A DNA stretch of 64,000 nucleotides from CAVZGO01 sp963774935 (GTDB lineage Bacteria > Chloroflexota > Anaerolineae > Anaerolineales > UBA4823), in contig CAVZGO010000012.1 of assembly GCA_963774935.1 (NCBI GenBank), forward strand, positions 1-64,000. Direction: 5' to 3'. Under the pieces are notes generated by a model, which ran no database searches, had not been told where the DNA came from, and saw nothing but the letters and a program-made list of their open reading frames with translations. The position numbers and the translations under genes are program-made. Below are positions 51,666 to 59,544 of the stretch, one piece after another; positions within the stretch are counted from its first letter, which is position 1; every line of letters begins with the position of its first letter.

Positions 51666-53726
51666 TTATGGCTGGATGACGCAGCGAAAACCAATTTGGT
51701 CAGTGGCTTCGAATGGAGGGTGGTTATCTCTGAATACAGTCGATGCGAAACCTTCCCGGTAATCCGCTGAGCCACCACGGATGACGCGGCTGTCGCCGCT
51801 TCCTGGACCACCTGGATTGTTATCAGGTGCTTCGATGTAATAGCTTGCGTTGTACCAGTCAAGTGTCCATTCATAAACATTTCCGGCCATGTCCATCAAT
51901 CCGTATGGCGACTGCCCTTGGGGATAAGAACCAACCGCGGTGGTATCACCAACTTTAGCAGATGTGTTGGCTTTGCTCGCTCCCGATGACTGGCTCCCCC
52001 AGGGAAAAAGGCGCATATCGGTTCCCCGGGCTGCTTTTTCCCATTCCGCCTCGGTTGGCAATCGACCGCCAGCCCACTGGCAGTAATTTGCCGCATCCGC
52101 CCAAGTTATATAAACAACGGGGTAATTCGCGTAGTTGTAGTCACCATAATATGAATTGCGTGTTCGCGACCCAAAATTTTGCGGGTTGCTGCACACACCG
52201 TCTTGGACACACTTTTGATATTGCTCAGTAGTAACTTCAGTTTTATACATCCAGAATTCAGGTAAATTGATTTGCTTTAACGGCAGCGCATCTTCAAAAT
52301 TACGCCGTTCGCAGCGAGAGCATTGCTCGAGCATCGCTGTGATCATGCTTTCGTCTACCCCGCGCCAAAAATTGCCGGCGGGGATGCGTACGTAGGTCGC
52401 TCCATCCTGCGAATTGATCCTCTGGTTTGGGTCTTCCGGTGGTAAGGGAGTATTCGTGGGCGTTACAGGCGTTGGGGTGTCTGTTAGAGGTGTGATATCC
52501 GTCGGGGTAACGGGCGTTGGGGTATCACTGGGTTGGACCAACTCTGTCCAGGTAGGTGACGGCCCAACCGGTGGAACAACCGGCAGCTCCTGGGTCAAGG
52601 TCGGGGTGTCCTCTGCTGGTAATTCTCCAGATGCTTGAGCGGTCTCAGTCATCAGTACCGCTGCTTCTTGGGTAGCCAGCTGATTCTCCTCGGGTGCGGG
52701 TGGTATTGCGGTAGGAATTGCCCCTTGTGGCTTTCGGAGCACAAGAAACAGCCCGATTGCCAGTACGCTTCCGGCCAAGATCACCCACATCCACCAGGGG
52801 GGTGACTTCGAAGTCCCTCTTGCTGCATGAATCGCTGGCGGAGAAAAGGGCTGATGGGGTGGTATTGTGGAAGGACTGATCGAGGTGGAGGCTTGAGCCG
52901 TCAGTGCTACCGGGAGCACCCTTGCCGGTCTTTGTAAATCCTTGCGCAGTGCCTGGGCGCTTGGATAGCGCTGCTCGGGCATAATCTCCATTGCTTTAAG
53001 TATCGTCAATTCGGTGCCTGGAGAGATCGTTGGATTAAGACTCCGTGGTGGAGGCAAAGCAGTACCGGCAACGCGATCGATGCTCTCAGGGGGTACCTGA
53101 CCGGTAAGCAGGGTATACATGGTTGCGCCTAGCGCATATAAATCTGTGCGAGCATCCGTCGGGCGCTGCCCATACTGTTCAAACGGGGCAAAGCCAGGTG
53201 TGACTGCCCGGGCGCCTAGGGTCGTCCGGTAAGCCGGGTCATAGACTTTGGCAATGCCAAAATCGACCAGCATTGCTATGCCTTGAGGAGTAATACGGAT
53301 ATTTCCCGGTTTGATATCCCGGTGGATCACCGGAGGATTTTGGTGGTGCAGGTAGTCGAGCGCTTCCAGGATTTGGTCTATCCAGGTCAAAACTTGTGAT
53401 TCGGGCAGTGGACCATTTAGCTGATCAAGTTTTTCTTGCAAATCCTGCCCTTCCACAAAATCCATAACCAGATACTGACCTTGATTTTGGATAAAGAAAT
53501 GATCGCGCACATTGGGAAGGTTTGGGTGGCGCAAGTTAGCCAGGATTGTAGCTTCGCGTTGAAACTGGGCTTGCGCCGCGGCGCTGGTTTCGAGGTTTTC
53601 TTTAACCGCACAGGAGGTGCCGAGATTTAAATCCCAGGCGCGATAAACACTTCCAAACCCGCCCTGGCTGAGCAGCTTGGCGATGCGATAACGGTTGTTC
53701 AATACCTGGCCAGGAACTAAGGTCAT
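51666..53726 (-). CDS. Serine/threonine protein kinase fused to a formylglycine-enzyme-like (SUMF) domain
   Basis: Membrane-bound kinase of 686 residues. The kinase domain (about 12-275) has the Gly loop SQGGFGSVYRAW, Lys42, HRDIKPGN with Asp137, DFG with Asp155, and GFAPFEQYGQ. A transmembrane segment (about 309-331) and a Thr/Pro linker (about 340-430) lead to an SUMF1/FGE-type domain (about 441-686), containing IPAGNFWRG, RLPTEAEWEKAARG, and GLMDMAGNVYEWTLDWY. The paired catalytic Cys near the C-terminus of true formylglycine enzymes is not found; GGSADYREGFAST replaces it. So the outer domain probably senses or binds rather than catalyses. The likely targets are unknown. Confidence 0.9.
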   Translation of the reverse strand: MTLVPGQVLNNRYRIAKLLSQGGFGSVYRAWDLNLGTSCAVKENLETSAAAQAQFQREATILANLRHPNLPNVRDHFFIQNQGQYLVMDFVEGQDLQEKLDQLNGPLPESQVLTWIDQILEALDYLHHQNPPVIHRDIKPGNIRITPQGIAMLVDFGIAKVYDPAYRTTLGARAVTPGFAPFEQYGQRPTDARTDLYALGATMYTLLTGQVPPESIDRVAGTALPPPRSLNPTISPGTELTILKAMEIMPEQRYPSAQALRKDLQRPARVLPVALTAQASTSISPSTIPPHQPFSPPAIHAARGTSKSPPWWMWVILAGSVLAIGLFLVLRKPQGAIPTAIPPAPEENQLATQEAAVLMTETAQASGELPAEDTPTLTQELPVVPPVGPSPTWTELVQPSDTPTPVTPTDITPLTDTPTPVTPTNTPLPPEDPNQRINSQDGATYVRIPAGNFWRGVDESMITAMLEQCSRCERRNFEDALPLKQINLPEFWMYKTEVTTEQYQKCVQDGVCSNPQNFGSRTRNSYYGDYNYANYPVVYITWADAANYCQWAGGRLPTEAEWEKAARGTDMRLFPWGSQSSGASKANTSAKVGDTTAVGSYPQGQSPYGLMDMAGNVYEWTLDWYNASYYIEAPDNNPGGPGSGDSRVIRGGSADYREGFASTVFRDNHPPFEATDQIGFRCVIQP

Positions 53727-53794
53727 AAGCTCTCCAATTTTGTACTGGTTCGCACCTCAATTTAGGTTGTCAAAGCTCAATACCAGGGATTTGT

Positions 53795-53837
53795 AAAAAG
53801 GGAGAAACCGAGCGCATCCATGCGCTAGATTTCTCCC
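53795..53837 (-). terminator. Terminator after the ferritin gene
   Basis: Outer stem GGGAGAAA/TTTCTCCC (53800-53807 with 53830-53837) and inner stem AGCGCA/TGCGCT. On the minus strand it is followed by TTTTTAC. It lies 33 bases beyond the ferritin stop. Confidence 0.8.
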
Positions 53838-53869
53838 CGATTTCATCTCGCCACCTGCCAGGGAATGAA

Positions 53870-54361
53870 TTAGTCCCCAGCACGCTTTCCGAGTTGGTGA
53901 TCCAGCATCAGGATGCCAGATGCTTTATCCTCAATCATCTTCAAGTTCTCGACGATCTCAGCAGCATTCTTTTCTTCTTCTACCTGTTCATTGATGAACC
54001 AGTGCAGCATCACCTGGGTCGGATAGTCCTGTTCTTTTACCGCTGCAGCATAGATGGTATGGATCAGGCTGGTAACCTTTTGTTCGTGTTGCAGCACATG
54101 TTCAAATAAATCCAGTGGCCCCAACCAGGTGGCTGGTGGTGCATCGATAGCCTTCAAAGTTACCTTTTCGCCACGATCGAACACAAATTCGTAAAACTTC
54201 ATCGCGTGTTCTTGCTCTTCCTCAGCCTGGACTTTCATCCAGTGTGCAAAACCAGGCAGGTTTTTAGATTCCAGGAAGGCAGCCATGGATAGGTAAAGGT
54301 ATGCAGACGCCAGCTCATGGTTGATCTGATCATTGACCAGGGTTAAGACACTTTCTTTCAT
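53870..54361 (-). CDS. ftnA: Ferritin
   Basis: Non-haem iron-storage protein of 163 residues. Metal-site residues are seen in NHELASAYLYLSMAAF, EEEQEHAMKFYEFV and the later NEQVEEEKNAAEIV; these supply the di-iron ferroxidase ligands. It has the usual four-helix plan and no haem-binding Met of bacterioferritin. GAGGAG stands 8 bases before the ATG. It is a single gene; no Fur-type box was recognised in the gap 54362-54454. Typical length for bacterial FtnA. Confidence 0.95.
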   Translation of the reverse strand: MKESVLTLVNDQINHELASAYLYLSMAAFLESKNLPGFAHWMKVQAEEEQEHAMKFYEFVFDRGEKVTLKAIDAPPATWLGPLDLFEHVLQHEQKVTSLIHTIYAAAVKEQDYPTQVMLHWFINEQVEEEKNAAEIVENLKMIEDKASGILMLDHQLGKRAGD

Positions 54362-54454
54362 TGTTATAGTCTCCTCTCAAATTAGATTGTACATGATTTA
54401 GATGCAAATTATCTGTTATGGTTGCATGTTGTGAGTGAATGGTGCAATCATCAT

Positions 54455-56188
54455 CTAGAAACCCAAGTCTGTCAAGATATCGGCTTCACTTCTGGGGGAT
54501 GCTTGGTGCTTGGGGTTGCCAGAGTTCCCTTCCGCCTGCCCAAGGAGTTCTTCCCAGAAGCGATTATCGTATCGTCTGGTACGCACAGGCAGCGGCATTG
54601 GCATACCCCAGCCCAGGAGCAGCACCTCTTCTTTCGGTTGTAAGTGGGCTAGCATTCCTCGTAGGGCATCTCGTCCTGCCAGTCCCGATAACACTGCTCG
54701 TAGATCATCGTCATCGCCCAGCCAGCCGGAAATTCGTGTACCGAGCTGGGACATCACCTCATCGTAGATTTGCGAGGGACGCTGGTCGACGATCATCAGG
54801 GTAACAAAATACTTGCGCATTTCCCGGGCGATGGTGCTGAACGTGGTTTGAGCTGCCATCTCTCGGTTTAACAGCTTGTGAGCTTCTTCGACTACAATGA
54901 CCAGTGGGCGCGGTTCCCCTTTCCCCGAGCTCCGTAATTCGTTTGTCCGTGCCTCCCATGCCTGGCGGATACGCCGTGTGAGAAGATTGGAAACCAGCAG
55001 GTAGTCCAGGTCGCTTTCAAATTTTCCGAATGATAGAATGATATGTTGACCCGCTTCCAGCGTTTTGATTATTTCGTTTATCGTGTCCGCAGCAGGATTT
55101 TCCACAACATATGAGAGGTTAGCCACCCGTCCCAGCTTGCTGTGCAGGCTTTCGGCAGCAGAAAGATTAACTCCACGCTCATTTGCCCAATGCGCTACGC
55201 TGCCAGGTGCGGGGATTTTAGCGCCTTTATCATCTGTGATGTATTCATTGGTCATATTGCGAAAGGCGACAAACCAGTGATCCCGTCCAAAAGTATTAAC
55301 CAGTGCATCTAAAGTTGTGGGGGTGGTTTCCTTCAGGTTGAGCTCTCGCGTGAGTAGCTCGATGTCCTCTGGCTGGATGTCCCGGCAGGCAATCTCCAGG
55401 TGAAAGTCAGGCGGATTGTTTCGAATGAGTGTTCCCTTTCCCAGGCCAACCACCCTCACTCGGCTGGCGAATTTATTCTTCAATCCTATGACACGCTCTT
55501 TGTTATCAGAAGCAATATCATCGAATGCATACTCATTATGCATATCCAGAACCAGCACCGAAGCGCGATTGGTATGGATCAGCCCTGCCAGCACCAACCT
55601 TGTAAGGAATGACTTTCCGGTTCCCGTTGCCCCAAATACGCCGGATGAGCGTAGCACAAATTTATCCAGATCCAGGCAAATCGGGTAGCCTTGTTCGCGT
55701 GTATAACCGATCACAAAGTTGCCCCCTTCACCTGGTTCACCAAAGATCTCAGCAATATCGCCTGGAGAAGCCATGCGGACAGGAGCATGGTGCTTTGGGA
55801 TCGTCTTTACCATCAGCGGACGGGGCTTTGGGCGAATTCCCTGGTCGATTTCTTCTTGCCAGCTTGGGTATCTTGGATCGTCTAGATCAGGTCCGCGTTC
55901 CAGCATCAGAGCCGGCAGCACCTCCAGGTTGGTGTAGAGAGTTTGGCCATGCAGCAAGCCGGCTATAGCCTCAGGCAAGCGTTGTTCACTTTGCTCATCA
56001 GCAAAGCGCGGATCTGTGGAGCCTAATTGCAGGTCTGTGACCAGACCGTAAAACAGCAACTCTCCACTTTCGATAACCACAAAAGCGCCATCCTGTACAT
56101 TTTGTGCGGGTATATTAAGCCGTACACGGAAGCTCTCTTTAAGACTTCCTCCCACGATATAGCCGATGGAATCGCTGGTTTCGCTCAT
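54455..56188 (-). CDS. herA: HerA-like hexameric DNA-pumping ATPase
   Basis: A 577-residue ATPase that in archaea joins NurA for DNA end resection. The N-terminal HAS-barrel region (about 5-60) precedes the RecA-like domain. Walker A GATGTGKS lies at residues 186-193, and the Walker B-like RPLVIVVEEAHKLL lies at about 430-443. The later motif ATIAREMRKYFVTLMIVDQRP includes the sensor/arginine-finger stretch. It overlaps the preceding gene by four bases (ATGA) and shares an operon with it and nurA. This organisation supports a resection or repair role; the biochemical proof is in relatives. A bacterial HerA with its own NurA is not common outside Deinococcus- and Chloroflexota-type lineages. 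Confidence 0.9.
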   Translation of the reverse strand: MSETSDSIGYIVGGSLKESFRVRLNIPAQNVQDGAFVVIESGELLFYGLVTDLQLGSTDPRFADEQSEQRLPEAIAGLLHGQTLYTNLEVLPALMLERGPDLDDPRYPSWQEEIDQGIRPKPRPLMVKTIPKHHAPVRMASPGDIAEIFGEPGEGGNFVIGYTREQGYPICLDLDKFVLRSSGVFGATGTGKSFLTRLVLAGLIHTNRASVLVLDMHNEYAFDDIASDNKERVIGLKNKFASRVRVVGLGKGTLIRNNPPDFHLEIACRDIQPEDIELLTRELNLKETTPTTLDALVNTFGRDHWFVAFRNMTNEYITDDKGAKIPAPGSVAHWANERGVNLSAAESLHSKLGRVANLSYVVENPAADTINEIIKTLEAGQHIILSFGKFESDLDYLLVSNLLTRRIRQAWEARTNELRSSGKGEPRPLVIVVEEAHKLLNREMAAQTTFSTIAREMRKYFVTLMIVDQRPSQIYDEVMSQLGTRISGWLGDDDDLRAVLSGLAGRDALRGMLAHLQPKEEVLLLGWGMPMPLPVRTRRYDNRFWEELLGQAEGNSGNPKHQASPRSEADILTDLGF

Positions 56189-56814
56189 CGGATAGCCTCC
56201 TGGAAATCCTGGGCGGCATCACCCAGGGCACTGAGCACTGTCATCAACGTCGGGTAATCATCACGCAGCAGCGTTATCAATTCTTGTGTTGCCCGGTTGC
56301 TCCATTCTGGATCCCCTGCCTGCCGGTGTGCCATGCCAGCCAGCCGGATGTGGGATGCAAGCAGCTCACTGACGGGAAGATCAACAGAGCGCAAGATATG
56401 TCGGAAATATCCAAAACGACCAAACTTGGTGAACTCACATAACTCTCCGGGTTCACAAAGGTATATCAAGTCCAGACTGAGTGGCGGGTAAGGTGGCAGC
56501 AGGTGAGAAATATGCTCGCTATGGCGATAGCCGACGATGAGCACACTGATTTCAACCGGTACTGTACGGTTCTGTCGGTTATCAGCGATGGTGACTGGAT
56601 CAATTCCATCGGCAGTTACGAGTTGGCGAACCAGACCATCGTCGTCGATGTGGATATCATAAACCATCCCATAGACCTGATCTCGTCCGGATAGTGGAGC
56701 GCGTACCAGAGTTCCGAAGGCTGGTGGGTTGCTTTCAAATTGGGCAACACGGCAGCCAGCCACGAAACCGGTCAGGTTGCTGCGTAGCAAATAGCCTATC
56801 TTTACAGGATTCAT
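56185..56814 (-). CDS. Middle gene of the nurA-herA operon, unknown
   Basis: A 209-residue protein of unknown family. Its first 90 residues look like a beta-barrel, with VKIGYLLRSNLTGFVAGCR and an acidic DIHIDDDGLV, similar in style to the HAS-barrel that opens HerA. The rest appears alpha-helical (about 125-209). There are no nuclease or ATPase motifs. I start it at ATG 56814, with AGGAAGG eight bases upstream. It overlaps herA by four bases and starts five bases after the nurA stop, so it is coupled on both sides. It could be an adaptor or subunit of the complex; this is inference from context. Confidence 0.75.
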   Translation of the reverse strand: MNPVKIGYLLRSNLTGFVAGCRVAQFESNPPAFGTLVRAPLSGRDQVYGMVYDIHIDDDGLVRQLVTADGIDPVTIADNRQNRTVPVEISVLIVGYRHSEHISHLLPPYPPLSLDLIYLCEPGELCEFTKFGRFGYFRHILRSVDLPVSELLASHIRLAGMAHRQAGDPEWSNRATQELITLLRDDYPTLMTVLSALGDAAQDFQEAIR

Positions 56815-56819
56815 TGGGA

Positions 56820-57995
56820 TCACCTTCCTCGTCTGCTCTGGTTTTTAGCACTCTGCTTATGTGATTCTTCATCAATTAGCCCATGCCGGCGTAACTCATT
56901 GCTTATCAAAATTTCTACCTGATTGCGCTCATCGAATGAAACTACAGCAGTTTCATGGGCGCGGTGCAGCAAATATGGATAAGGCTGAGAACCGAGGATA
57001 GCGCATTGCTCTAATAATATTCTGTGTAGCGTATCAACTTTATTTTCATCCTTTGCGGTTCCACCCAGGATATCCACCCTTGCGAACCAGGGTTTGTTGG
57101 GACGACCAACGTTCAGGTAGAAAAAATGCATTGTCAAGGCAGGGTCGTGCTGCCTGTAAAGGCTTGCTGAACGTGATTGCATCTCAAACACTGCCGAGCG
57201 CTCACCCGGAGCAAGGAAATCTCTTAATAAGCGAGTGTCTCGTACCCCGTGTAGCAGTCTGGTTTTCGCCTGTTCGACTGGTTGAGAAGCAATCTCCAGT
57301 AAACGAACCAGGTAATCCTCCCGTGGCTTGTCCACATAGCCGGCTGCGACAATTCCCATGTGTTGAAGGTTAAGCAGCGATTGCAGGTATTCGGACAACC
57401 CTTTTTCATTTCCGGTTGGATCGCTTTGCTCAATTTTGCTGGCGCCCCACAGCTCTAATGGTCCGTCGGTCAGAGCAATAACTGGACCTGATAACTGCGC
57501 AGCCTCTTCGGCTAGCAGTTTACGCTCAAGCAGATCACGATGTAAGGAGACACGATCTTCGTTGAAAAATCCTTGCAATTCGCCGGTTAAATCATTATAA
57601 ATTAGCTCTGTCTTTATCCGAGGTTGGGGTGCTTCAATCGTCCCAGTAGCCGACTGGATGATGCCTATGTTAATAAGGTAATACTCAAGCAATGCATGAC
57701 GGTCAGGATAAATTTGTGAGCCATCTGCTGCTAATAAGGTGACTTGATCACTGAGATCTGGAGCGCGGAGATGGCTGTTCAGAGCTTGTTCGACAGGAAC
57801 CGCGCAACGTAATGAAGCATCATGGCTGTGCACCACGCGTTCTACCTTCTCTCGCAGACTTTGTAATTCATTTGCATACTCAGCCAGAAGCCGCCTGGCC
57901 TTTTCCAGTCGTTGTTCATGGATTTGCTTCTGTGCTGGGGCTTGCAATCCTAAGGCACGTATTTGGTTGAAGACGCTTTGAAAATCGATGCTCAT
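56820..57995 (-). CDS. nurA: NurA nuclease
   Basis: A 391-residue 5'-to-3' single- and double-strand exonuclease of the RNase H-like NurA family, which works with HerA. The catalytic acidic residue near the N-terminus is Asp91 in LLAADGSQIYP. A second acidic motif is Asp177 in VIALTDGPLELWG, and the C-terminal FARVDILGGTAKDE supplies another. The charged N-terminal half (about 20-60) looks helical. The start is the ATG at 57995, with GAGG six bases upstream; a TTG at 58001 is also open. It is first in the nurA-unknown-herA operon. Confidence 0.88.
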   Translation of the reverse strand: MSIDFQSVFNQIRALGLQAPAQKQIHEQRLEKARRLLAEYANELQSLREKVERVVHSHDASLRCAVPVEQALNSHLRAPDLSDQVTLLAADGSQIYPDRHALLEYYLINIGIIQSATGTIEAPQPRIKTELIYNDLTGELQGFFNEDRVSLHRDLLERKLLAEEAAQLSGPVIALTDGPLELWGASKIEQSDPTGNEKGLSEYLQSLLNLQHMGIVAAGYVDKPREDYLVRLLEIASQPVEQAKTRLLHGVRDTRLLRDFLAPGERSAVFEMQSRSASLYRQHDPALTMHFFYLNVGRPNKPWFARVDILGGTAKDENKVDTLHRILLEQCAILGSQPYPYLLHRAHETAVVSFDERNQVEILISNELRRHGLIDEESHKQSAKNQSRRGR

Positions 57996-58073
57996 TCCCA
58001 ACCTCGATTTACCAGAACAATTGTTTGGTCAATTTTATAACCATAAAGCATACTCTGCAAGTGCAGTTTGCGG

Positions 58074-58079
58074 TAAAAT
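58074..58079 (+). promoter_or_regulatory. -10 box for the acetyltransferase gene
   Basis: TAAAAT ends 10 bases before the ATG at 58090; the leader would be about four bases and there is no ribosome site. TTTGCGG directly precedes it. Confidence 0.45.
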
Positions 58080-58089
58080 CCTTAAGATA

Positions 58090-59097
58090 ATGGCTACAAT
58101 CACAGAAACGCTGCCCAACTCCGGAGTGGAGACCCACTTAAGGGCGTTCAATCCTCGCAAAGATTTACTTGAGGTTGCCGACTTAATTGAGCTGGGTTTC
58201 GCCAACACTCTGGATGAAGATGGTCAGCGTTATCTGGAACAAATGCGCCAGGCGTCGCGGCGAGTAGCCCAGTTTGGAATTTCCGGCCTGACCGGATTCT
58301 GGTCTGGGGTGCCAACCTCAGGTTTTGTGTGGGAAGAAGATGGACGGGTCGTGGGTAACCTCAGCCTGATCTCGTACACGATGGAATTCCGCAGAATTTA
58401 CCTGATTGCCAACGTAGTCACCCATCCAGATTACCGCCGGAGAGGAATAGGACGTCATCTGACAGCGCATGCCATCAATTATGTGCGCAGCCTGGGAGCT
58501 CCAGCTGCCTGGTTGCATGTACGCGAGGAAAACGAGACGGCAATCCGATTATATCGCTCGCTCGGTTTTGTTGAGCGAGCTCGCCGCACCACCTGGCATG
58601 CTAAAGGTGACGCACCTCACCTGGAAATTCCGGGTGGATTAAAAATCAGCAGCCCACGCAGTCGGGATTGGCCACTGCAGCATTCCTGGTTACAGGCAAA
58701 CTATCCTCCGGAAGTCACCTGGAACCTCCCGTTCCATGTGAACCACTTGCGTCCGGGTTGGATGGGAACAATTTCTCGCTTGTTCAGTGATAGCCTGATA
58801 ACCCAATGGGCGCTTTATTCAGGCAGCCAGCTACTTGGAATTGCCACCTGGCAATCTGGTCCAGGCTCGGCCAACTTGTTGTGGGTAAGTGCCCCGGTCC
58901 AGGCTGAAGAATCGGCAATAAAAGTTTTGTTGGCGTATGCCCGGCATTACATCCCTAACCGTCGAACGCTAATAGTGGATTATCCGGCTCACCAGCTAGG
59001 CAATGTTTTTAATGCAACAGGATTCTCCTTACACCAAACTCTAATCTGGATGGAGCATCCTTTGATTGACATTAATCCTGACTCGGCGTATACTTGA
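58090..59097 (+). CDS. GNAT-family N-acetyltransferase
   Basis: A 335-residue acyltransferase. The acetyl-CoA motif NVVTHPDYRRRGIGRHLTAH lies near residue 110 and contains the RRGIG loop. A HVREENETAIRLYRSLGF segment follows. The second half (about 185-335) is a further GNAT-like fold with a Trp-rich surface, so this may be a double GNAT; the two halves share little similarity. Substrate unknown. It diverges from nurA. I take ATG at 58090 because upstream in-frame codons run through the nurA promoter. A strong terminator follows. Confidence 0.85.
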   Translation: MATITETLPNSGVETHLRAFNPRKDLLEVADLIELGFANTLDEDGQRYLEQMRQASRRVAQFGISGLTGFWSGVPTSGFVWEEDGRVVGNLSLISYTMEFRRIYLIANVVTHPDYRRRGIGRHLTAHAINYVRSLGAPAAWLHVREENETAIRLYRSLGFVERARRTTWHAKGDAPHLEIPGGLKISSPRSRDWPLQHSWLQANYPPEVTWNLPFHVNHLRPGWMGTISRLFSDSLITQWALYSGSQLLGIATWQSGPGSANLLWVSAPVQAEESAIKVLLAYARHYIPNRRTLIVDYPAHQLGNVFNATGFSLHQTLIWMEHPLIDINPDSAYT

Positions 59098-59162
59098 TCC
59101 ATATTGAGGTAGCCGCCTTGCGATGCTTCTTTGAAAATGCATACATAAAAGCCAGATTACTT

Positions 59163-59190
59163 CAGGCACGCGCGCGCGTGCCTGTTTTGT
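59163..59190 (+). terminator. Terminator after the acetyltransferase gene
   Basis: CAGGCACG (59163-59170) pairs with CGTGCCTG (59177-59184), flanking a CGCGCG loop, followed by TTTTGTTA. Confidence 0.75.
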
Positions 59191-59229
59191 TACATCCGTC
59201 ACGAGAGTAGTGAAAGGAGCTCACACCTT

Positions 59230-59469
59230 ATGGATTACGGCATGATCGGGAAGATCGAGAAAGCCAAACGGTATGCCCAGCAGCGCGATCGCATTCACAT
59301 CGAGGCGTTGCGGGTCACTTTTGACGGTGAGAATAATCCACACACCGTCCATATGGATAGCGGCGAGTGGCGTTGTGATTGCGATTTCTTCCAGAGTCGT
59401 GGGCGTTGCAGTCACACCATGGCTTTGGAAGATATACTTAAGGAAATGCTTCCAAATCCTGTTGGATAA
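59230..59469 (+). CDS. Small SWIM zinc-finger protein
   Basis: A 79-residue protein. Residues about 49-62 carry the SWIM zinc motif CDCDFFQSRGRCSH, matching CxCxnCxH. SWIM domains bind nucleic acids or proteins and usually sit within larger proteins such as Snf2 helicases, so a protein that consists of little but the motif is notable. AAGGAG stands about 11 bases before the ATG. The N-terminal helix (KIEKAKRYAQQRDRI) is charged. It stands alone between two terminators. Its role is unknown. Confidence 0.85.
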   Translation: MDYGMIGKIEKAKRYAQQRDRIHIEALRVTFDGENNPHTVHMDSGEWRCDCDFFQSRGRCSHTMALEDILKEMLPNPVG

Positions 59470-59491
59470 AGTGCAGACAATAAAATAACGT

Positions 59492-59530
59492 AATGAAGGG
59501 CAGTGGATCACACTGCCCTTCATTCTCTTT
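59492..59530. terminator. Bidirectional terminator
   Basis: Perfect 14-bp stem (59492-59505 with 59511-59524) with a 5-base loop, followed by CTCTTT on the plus strand. It stops both the SWIM gene and the convergent peptidase gene (stop at 59545). Confidence 0.82.
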
Positions 59531-59544
59531 AATAAGGTATGAGG

